Positions 58,286 to 64,000 of a stretch of DNA of 64,000 bases are shown here, in pieces. The position numbers and the translations under genes were made by a program. The stretch is from Pasteurellaceae bacterium LFhippo2. Its GTDB lineage: Bacteria; Pseudomonadota; Gammaproteobacteria; Enterobacterales; Pasteurellaceae. Positions within the stretch are counted from its first letter, which is position 1. The number at the start of each line of letters is the position of its first letter. The stretch lies in assembly GCA_029852775.1 (NCBI GenBank), contig LEKJ01000014.1:54443-118442 (forward strand), given 5' to 3'. Under the pieces are notes generated by a model that was not told where the DNA came from, searched no databases, and saw nothing but the letters and a program-made list of their open reading frames with translations.

Positions 58286-58355
58286 CGGACACGGGCACCG
58301 TGTCCCTACATACTAGCTCCGAAGAATGAATGTAGGGACGCGGTGCCCGCGTCCG
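58286..58355. repeat. REP-like palindrome, family A variant (ACGGGCACCGT stem)
   Basis: CGGACACGGGCACCGTGTCC, CTACA, a 20-base spacer, TGTAGGGACGCGGTGCCCGC, GTCCG. The two arms differ at two paired positions with compensating changes. Same TGTAGGG foot as the other copies but a different stem. It lies between mukB's stop and the small genes. Confidence 0.85.
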
Positions 58356-58366
58356 AAAAGAGATGA

Positions 58367-61300
58367 TTACTCCCCAAACCCTTTCAATCCGACAACGTGT
58401 ACATATTCTTGGTTGTTGGCGATTTTACGTACGAGTTTGTAGGTTGTGCCTCGTTCTGGGCTGATGTTTTCAGGGGCGGCGATAAGCAACTGCATATCTA
58501 AGCGTTCACATAGCTCGAATAAGGTGTTGATCGACATTGCATCTAGTCGGGCTGCTTCATCTAAGAATAACAGGCGACACGGTAGAATATCTTTCGCACG
58601 TAGGCGGCGAGACTCTTCTTCCCAGCTTTGTACCACCATTAACAAAATCGACATACCTGTACCGATTGCCTCACCCGTTGAAAGTGCGCTACTTTCTGCA
58701 CGCATCCAACCGTCTGCACCACGGAAGGTTTCCACTTCTAAATCAAGGTAGTTACGGTAATCTAATAACTCTTCACCAATTGTTTGTGGCGTACGTTGTC
58801 CCATTTCGATATGTGGGTTCACACGTTTGTATAACATTGCCAACGCTTCCGAGAAACTTAATTTTTGGTTCTCGAATAGGTCTGAATGTTGATCACGCTC
58901 GCTCGATAACGCATTGAGTAAAATCGCGTGGGTATCACGAATATTCACCACTAAACGCACCCCTTTCACCTGACCGAAAGCGATATTTTGTAAGCCTTGG
59001 TTCAGTTGAAGAATACGATTTTGCTCACGTTGGATCGTTTTGCGTAGGATATTCGCCACACTTTCCGAACTGATCGCTAATTTCTTCTCACGCGAAGTTA
59101 ATTCGTTAGTTAAGCGAGAAAGCTCGATTTCCATCTGCTCGATTGCGTCAATCGGATCGTCTGTTTTGATAATATCCTGACGAATACGCTCACGTAAGTG
59201 TTGGTAAACAGAGATAAAGAATGCGACTTTGTTCTCTGGTTTACGGCTATCTTCCGACGCACGTAGGCTATCACGTAGATATTCGTTATCCGCCACGGCT
59301 TGACGTAACGCACCTAACGCTTTATCCGATACTGAACGTAACTCTTCTGCTGATTGATACGCTAATTCACGACGATTTAAGCGTTTTTCTACATCACTGT
59401 TGCGTGAAAGTTTTTGTACTAAACACCAGCTGACTTTCGCTTGTACTACGATTTCACGTTGAGTTTTGTAATCACGTTCTGCTTTGCGTAACGCTTTCGC
59501 TAAGTTATCCGCTTCCGCTTCAATAACCGCTAATTGTTTATCAATATAGCCTTTGCGAGTACGGTGTTGGTTTAAGCGTTGTTGTAATTCATCACGACGA
59601 ATTCTTGCACGCTCTTCTGCCCCACTATCGTTACGGATACCGTATTCGTCCATTTCACGCACAAGTTCTTGTAGCATCTGATTTTTCGCTTCATAAGAAC
59701 TGCGTAAAGATGTAAACACTTGATTATATTGTGTTAATTGTGCTTGTGCTTGGCGTAATTGCTCACGAGCCTGTTCACGTTCTCTTTGTGCTGTGTCTAA
59801 ACGTTGGCGAAGTTGTTCGTTTAATGCCGAACCTTCGGTGCCAATATCGTCTTGATAGCTAAAGTGTAAACGGCGGTTCATTACGTCCGCAAGGCTGAAC
59901 ACTTTTTGTTGTAGCAATTTCTGTTGCTCAACAGCACGTTTGTAGTTCTCTTGTAACTCTTCAAACTGCGTTGGATCGCTCTTCAACGCAGTTGCAATCG
60001 GTTCAAGTTGCGCTAAGAAGTTGCCATATTGACGGATAAACTGCTCATCTTCTTGTGCTTCGAATAACTGCTCACGGCACTCTTCTACACGATCTTGTAA
60101 AGTTTCGTCCGCAAGAATATTAAGCTGTGGCAACACTTTGTTTAACAGTTGTAACTGCGCTTTGCTATTATCTAACTGATGACGAAGTTGCTGTTCTTGA
60201 CCGCTTGCTTGGCTTAATTCACGCTCAATGTCCGCACGTTGTTGTGCGATTTCTTGCATTGCTTGTTCAGGATCTGGCTGGAATGCAAGGGCTAAGTGCG
60301 TGCCTACAAACTGGCTTAAATGTTGGTGTAAACGCTGACATTTTTGCACATCAAAAGCACGCTCTGCGTGTTTTTCTGCGGTTTCATCACGTTCTGCATT
60401 TAGTTTTTCTAACTGTTTCTCACGAGACGCACGGCCGAATACCGCAAATTCAGAGAATTTAGAATAACGCCATTGACGGTCTGACACTTGTACCACAACG
60501 CCGTCTTTAAACTCTTCCGTTTGGAATACGTTGTCGTCAAAGGCATTTGGATCGCCTTCGATCAAATAAAGATTATCAGGGCAATCATCTAAATTCGCTA
60601 GTTGCGATTTTACTGCCTCTAAATCACGCACCACGATTGCGTGGCGAGCTTCACCGTAAAGTGCTGAAAAATATGGCGCATCTTCAAGAGATACATCATC
60701 ATATAATTCAGAAAGTAGTACACCGCCAAATTTTTCGGCAAGGTGATTTAAGCGAATATCTTCTGCACCGTCTGGCTGACTTAAACGAGAGATCTGCTCA
60801 TCTAATAGCTGTTCTCTACGTGCTAATTCATCACGTTCAAGGGTTGCTTCACGCTCTTTGCTCAACATAGTTTGCATAAACTGCATCACTTCTTGGCTTG
60901 CTTCAAAGGTTTCGCCACACTGTTCTTGTAAGCGAACAAGTGCCGATTGAGCCGTATGCCACGCAGGTGCATTTTTAGCAAGCTGTTGATATTGCTGATT
61001 TAATTGTTCACGTTGCTGACGTTGGGTTGAGCGTACTTCCACAAACTCTGCTAGCTCTGCTTCAACATCTTCAAGGCGAGCTTGTTGTTCTTCATAGTAA
61101 GTCTCTAACTCTTCTGCGTTTGATAATTCCGTCTGCGCTTTTTGGTTAAATTCGGCTAATAGACGTTCCGCATTCTGTTGTTGATGTAAACGCTGTTCTA
61201 AATCGGCAAGTTTTTGACGTAAAGCCACCGCTTGTTGCGCTTGCGATTTTTGATTTGGGTAAGCTGAAAGTAATTCACGAGCTTCATCCCACGCTTGCAA

Positions 61301-62836
61301 CCGGTCTGTTTCGCCATTAATTTTGCAAATCAACTCATACGCTTTATCAAACTGGCTTTTCGCCATATCTGATACCGATAAACGCTGTTCAAGATCGAAT
61401 ACACGGTCGGTAATTTCGTCCGCTTGTGCTGAAAATTCTGCGTGGTAGTCTTCCACATTGTGTAGATCTAAATTGGCTAAACCGCTTAACTGTTTCGCTT
61501 TCTCTAAAGCACCGATTGCCTGTTGATATTGCAATGCACGAGTTTGTTGTGCATCTAATGCTTGTTGGTAGTCCGCCATTTGTGAACGAAGTTCTTCTAC
61601 CACCTCTTCCGCATCTTCGGCACGAGCTTGAGCGCTTTCAACTTTTTCAGCGATCTCTTCCACCGCCATTTGTTGCTCTTCAAGTTTTTCGTTTAACTCG
61701 TCCACTTCATCTTGATAGCGTTCCATTTTCTCTTGGTGACGAACCGCATTCATCACAAGATTAAGGTGATCGGTCGCACTATTATATTCTGCTTCTAAAC
61801 CGCCTTCGGTCTGCTCTAAATCATGCATTTCTCGGCTGAACTCAACAATACGTTGCTGTTCTAGCTCAACTTTAGATTTCGTTTGATACCACTCTTGGCG
61901 TTTTTCGATAGCGTTTTGCACGTTACCACGACGTTCATTGGCATGGCGCATATAGTCCGCCGACACATAATTGGTCGATTCAGTGATTAACTTTTTGAAC
62001 ATATCGCGATCAGATTGAGTCACCTTAATCGCTTCAAGAGTCATACGGTTTTCACGCAATGCCGATTCCATATCTTGGAATGCTTGGCGCACGCCTAAAT
62101 TCTCTGGTAATAGATAATCACGTAAAGATTTAGTAATTACGCTTGAAATACCACCGTAAAGGGACGCCTCGATCAATTTGTAGAATTTGCTACGATCTGA
62201 TGATGAACGTAAACGTTTCGGGATCACGCCTAAATCGAATAAGAAACTGTGGTAATCGGTGATTGAGTGGTACTGTTTAAATTGAACTTCGCTACCGTCG
62301 AATTTATCTTTTAATTCATTTAGCGGTAATACACGTGCGCTTTTATCGCCCACTTGTTCCGTTAAAAGGCTGATAACCGATTGATTAAAATCGATATTTT
62401 GGATAGAGAACGAACGAATATCCACTTTCTTATCACGCCCAGCAATTTGCTGTAAACGCACACCGCTGATCACACGCTGACCACGAGAGTTTTCGCTCTC
62501 AAGTACCGCATAACACACGCCAGCTTTTAACTTACCGTATAAACCTTTATCACGTGAGCTAGATGTTGAACCAGCTTCTGTGGTATTACGGAAGTTAAGT
62601 AAACTTAAATCGGGGATTAATGCGGTGACAAAACCTGCCATTGTGGTTGATTTACCCGCACCGTTACCACCAGAAAGGGTTGTAACCAGTTGGTCTAAAT
62701 CAAAAGTACGCGCAAAAAAACCGTTCCAGTTGATTAGGGTTAATGAGCGGAATTTACCACGCTCAACACCTTCTGGGCGGTGAGCAAATGGTGCGATTAC
62801 ATTGTCTTGTTGCGAAATGAAATCCGTGTTATTCAT
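58367..62836 (-). CDS. mukB: Chromosome partition protein MukB
   Basis: 1489 aa SMC-like condensin. The N-terminal head has Walker [17 protein letters not shown] (about residues 54-69); two long coiled coils (about 290-660 and 840-1120) flank a hinge (about 665-810, [20 protein letters not shown]). The C-terminal head has the signature [15 protein letters not shown] and Walker [14 protein letters not shown]. It dimerises at the hinge and works with MukE and MukF to compact chromosomes and bind topoisomerase IV. Uptake-signal-like sequence lies inside at about 61297-61330. 226 bases, holding a repeat, separate it from mukE. Confidence 0.97.
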   Translation of the reverse strand: MNNTDFISQQDNVIAPFAHRPEGVERGKFRSLTLINWNGFFARTFDLDQLVTTLSGGNGAGKSTTMAGFVTALIPDLSLLNFRNTTEAGSTSSSRDKGLYGKLKAGVCYAVLESENSRGQRVISGVRLQQIAGRDKKVDIRSFSIQNIDFNQSVISLLTEQVGDKSARVLPLNELKDKFDGSEVQFKQYHSITDYHSFLFDLGVIPKRLRSSSDRSKFYKLIEASLYGGISSVITKSLRDYLLPENLGVRQAFQDMESALRENRMTLEAIKVTQSDRDMFKKLITESTNYVSADYMRHANERRGNVQNAIEKRQEWYQTKSKVELEQQRIVEFSREMHDLEQTEGGLEAEYNSATDHLNLVMNAVRHQEKMERYQDEVDELNEKLEEQQMAVEEIAEKVESAQARAEDAEEVVEELRSQMADYQQALDAQQTRALQYQQAIGALEKAKQLSGLANLDLHNVEDYHAEFSAQADEITDRVFDLEQRLSVSDMAKSQFDKAYELICKINGETDRLQAWDEARELLSAYPNQKSQAQQAVALRQKLADLEQRLHQQQNAERLLAEFNQKAQTELSNAEELETYYEEQQARLEDVEAELAEFVEVRSTQRQQREQLNQQYQQLAKNAPAWHTAQSALVRLQEQCGETFEASQEVMQFMQTMLSKEREATLERDELARREQLLDEQISRLSQPDGAEDIRLNHLAEKFGGVLLSELYDDVSLEDAPYFSALYGEARHAIVVRDLEAVKSQLANLDDCPDNLYLIEGDPNAFDDNVFQTEEFKDGVVVQVSDRQWRYSKFSEFAVFGRASREKQLEKLNAERDETAEKHAERAFDVQKCQRLHQHLSQFVGTHLALAFQPDPEQAMQEIAQQRADIERELSQASGQEQQLRHQLDNSKAQLQLLNKVLPQLNILADETLQDRVEECREQLFEAQEDEQFIRQYGNFLAQLEPIATALKSDPTQFEELQENYKRAVEQQKLLQQKVFSLADVMNRRLHFSYQDDIGTEGSALNEQLRQRLDTAQREREQAREQLRQAQAQLTQYNQVFTSLRSSYEAKNQMLQELVREMDEYGIRNDSGAEERARIRRDELQQRLNQHRTRKGYIDKQLAVIEAEADNLAKALRKAERDYKTQREIVVQAKVSWCLVQKLSRNSDVEKRLNRRELAYQSAEELRSVSDKALGALRQAVADNEYLRDSLRASEDSRKPENKVAFFISVYQHLRERIRQDIIKTDDPIDAIEQMEIELSRLTNELTSREKKLAISSESVANILRKTIQREQNRILQLNQGLQNIAFGQVKGVRLVVNIRDTHAILLNALSSERDQHSDLFENQKLSFSEALAMLYKRVNPHIEMGQRTPQTIGEELLDYRNYLDLEVETFRGADGWMRAESSALSTGEAIGTGMSILLMVVQSWEEESRRLRAKDILPCRLLFLDEAARLDAMSINTLFELCERLDMQLLIAAPENISPERGTTYKLVRKIANNQEYVHVVGLKGFGE

Positions 62837-62889
62837 TAGGATTTTTCCTTTTTAGGTATTCTATCTTTGAAATATATTTTATTCGATCA

Positions 62890-63034
62890 TTCCCCTCGCC
62901 CGCTTGCGGGAGAGGGAGGAGAAAATCTGCAAGGTTTTCGGAGGGAGAGGGCTTGTTAGCATTATTGCCCTCTCTCTGTTCAAAATTGCCTTACGCAATT
63001 TTGAACTGTCTCTCTCCCGTAAACGGGCGAGAGT
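62890..63034. repeat. REP-like palindromic element, family B (second copy)
   Basis: A run of hairpins between mukE and mukB: CCTCGCCCGCTTGCGGGAGAGG, GGGAGAGGGC..GCCCTCTCTC, CAAAATTGCCTTACGCAATTTTG, and CTCTCTCCCGTAAACGGGCGAG (each shown in part). Shares parts with the 6240-6390 copy. It is inside the muk operon and should fold in the mRNA. Confidence 0.75.
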
Positions 63035-63062
63035 AATTATCCCTCATTGTATTTTTCAGAGA

Positions 63063-63785
63063 CTATTCTTCTTCACCAATCTCTTCAATTTCTTCATCTA
63101 AATCTACAATATCTTGCTCTAAACTATCCGCTTGTTCGCTAAGTAAGGTTGGGCTTGTTGCTTCACCATCACGGATTAAGCGTAATTGTGCTTCACGAGG
63201 ATCATCACCTGTACGAACATCTGCACCAAAGCGGAAGACAGCTTCCGAAATCACAAATTTCTTGCTGTTTTGATCGCCCACACGAGTGATAATACCGATA
63301 CGTTGTAAACGGCGTAATGCACCACCCACTTTTTCAGCTAATTTTGCTTTATCTAAGTCTGAACCTGTTGAACGTGGGTTTACTGCTTTTAACAATTTGG
63401 TTTCATCAGCAAGGTTTAATAACTCTTCATAAACATCATCAAAGCTAAAGATACCTTGTTGTGCTAAACGTTCTGGGCTGAGATAAAGGTAACACAGTAC
63501 TTTACCCACTAGCATTTCCATTTCACTCATTGCGCTACGGGCAATTAATGTAGTTGCACGTGGACGAAGGTAGAAAAAGCCTTCTGGCGCACGGATTAAT
63601 TCCACATTATAACGGCGATAAAATAGCTCTAATTCAGCTTGAAAATCCATTAAAAATGCGTGTTCATCAAGGGATTCAAGGCTAATATGTCGCCCTGCAC
63701 GCAGTTGGCTATCAAGTTGCGGAAAAATTGGATTTGCAATCGCAACGGCTAATTTAGTTGGGATAAGATCTTGGGTATCTGTCAT
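63063..63785 (-). CDS. mukE: Chromosome partition protein MukE
   Basis: 240 aa. MukE bridges MukF and regulates the MukB condensin. Blocks fit the family: [20 protein letters not shown] at the N-terminus (winged helix), [40 protein letters not shown] and [17 protein letters not shown]. It ends in an acidic tail ([10 protein letters not shown]). In E. coli mukF, mukE and mukB overlap or nearly so; here at least 215 bases precede mukE with no coding sequence and the window ends before mukF. Confidence 0.95.
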   Translation of the reverse strand: MTDTQDLIPTKLAVAIANPIFPQLDSQLRAGRHISLESLDEHAFLMDFQAELELFYRRYNVELIRAPEGFFYLRPRATTLIARSAMSEMEMLVGKVLCYLYLSPERLAQQGIFSFDDVYEELLNLADETKLLKAVNPRSTGSDLDKAKLAEKVGGALRRLQRIGIITRVGDQNSKKFVISEAVFRFGADVRTGDDPREAQLRLIRDGEATSPTLLSEQADSLEQDIVDLDEEIEEIGEEE

Positions 63786-63826
63786 CTTAAATATCTCTTT
63801 TTTAAATTTTTGTAGGCTTTCCTACT

Positions 63827-63923
63827 CGGGCGTACGCAGTACGCCCCTACATTCTTTCGCTGAATAACCTTAATTTGTAGGGGCGTATTACATACGCCCG
63901 CGGACACGGGCACCGTGTCCCTT
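63827..63923. repeat. Compound REP-like element, families A and A-variant, upstream of mukE
   Basis: CGGGCGTACGCAGTACGCCC CTAC (63827-63850), 26-base spacer, GTAGGGGCGTATTACATACG CCCGC (63877-63901), directly fused to CGGACACGGGCACCGTGTCC CTT (63901-63923). This joins the two stem types seen separately at 19094 and 58286. Confidence 0.85.
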
Positions 63924-64000
63924 GTATCTCAAAACCGAGTAAAATAAGAACATCAGGGTAATATATTGTCGTGTCCCTAAGTGCCTAGACACTGTGTCGT
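63924..64000. other. Non-coding stretch at the right edge
   Basis: A/T-rich sequence ending in CGTGTCCCTAAGTGCCTAGACACTG, a further imperfect palindrome with GTGTCC..GACAC. I see no open frame for mukF on the minus strand before the window ends. Confidence 0.5.

Noticed and set aside
63924-64000. Possible 3' end of mukF at the right edge
   Set aside because: No open minus-strand frame with MukF-like residues is seen; the sequence is repeat-like and A/T-rich.

Overview
The window is a chromosomal segment of a gammaproteobacterium of the family Pasteurellaceae. The evidence is low G+C, a typical Pasteurellaceae gene set (nadV, mukBEF, lolB-ispE-prs, acrRAB, a lysine-riboswitch NhaC-type transporter), and many copies of the DNA uptake signal in its Actinobacillus pleuropneumoniae-type form (ACAAGCGGTC followed about 20 bases on by TTTGCAAA). 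That form points to the Actinobacillus/Mannheimia side of the family rather than Haemophilus influenzae. The species cannot be named from this sequence alone. A chromosomal nadV predicts growth independent of V factor (NAD).

Layout. 1-2.9 kb is the right end of an integrated phage-like element: small early genes, a MazG-like protein, a DUF4224-type protein and a tyrosine integrase, ending beside rplY. 3-10.7 kb holds rplY, a glycogen/maltodextrin phosphorylase, an LTA-synthase-like membrane phosphotransferase with a MOSC protein, xseB-ispA and an unlisted 36-residue membrane protein. 10.7-19 kb holds a lone ABC binding protein with a TrpR-like operator, the tsf-rpsB operon with leader and attenuator, glnD and lolB-ispE-prs. 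19-27.7 kb holds pyrD, nadV, the acrR-acrA-acrB drug-efflux operon with a self-operator, and a GDSL hydrolase. 27.7-33.4 kb is a peptide-type ABC importer with a Tat-exported binding protein, a fused permease-ATPase and a strong CRP-type site. 33.4-41 kb holds rnhA, purU, hns, a lysine riboswitch with its transporter, a SanA-like protein, an EamA exporter, MetJ-box-controlled metX and recO. 41-51 kb holds era-rnc-lepB-lepA, gmhA, frr, a cysteine-less exported protein and topA. 51-56.5 kb holds a LysR regulator, CRP-type-controlled pckA, ftsB-ispD-ispF, two tRNA genes and folD. 56.5-64 kb holds a 13-repeat leucine-rich-repeat protein with two tiny upstream genes, then mukB and mukE.

Most genes are housekeeping. 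They group into isoprenoid synthesis (ispA, ispD, ispE, ispF), translation (rpsB, tsf, frr, lepA, rplY), nucleotide and NAD supply (prs, pyrD, nadV), DNA topology (topA, mukBE, hns) and envelope biogenesis (lolB, lepB, gmhA). The parts that repay attention lie between genes: several well-placed operators, three tiny genes, and two families of REP-like palindromes, one of which has opened a gap upstream of mukE. No rRNA, CRISPR array or complete insertion sequence was seen.
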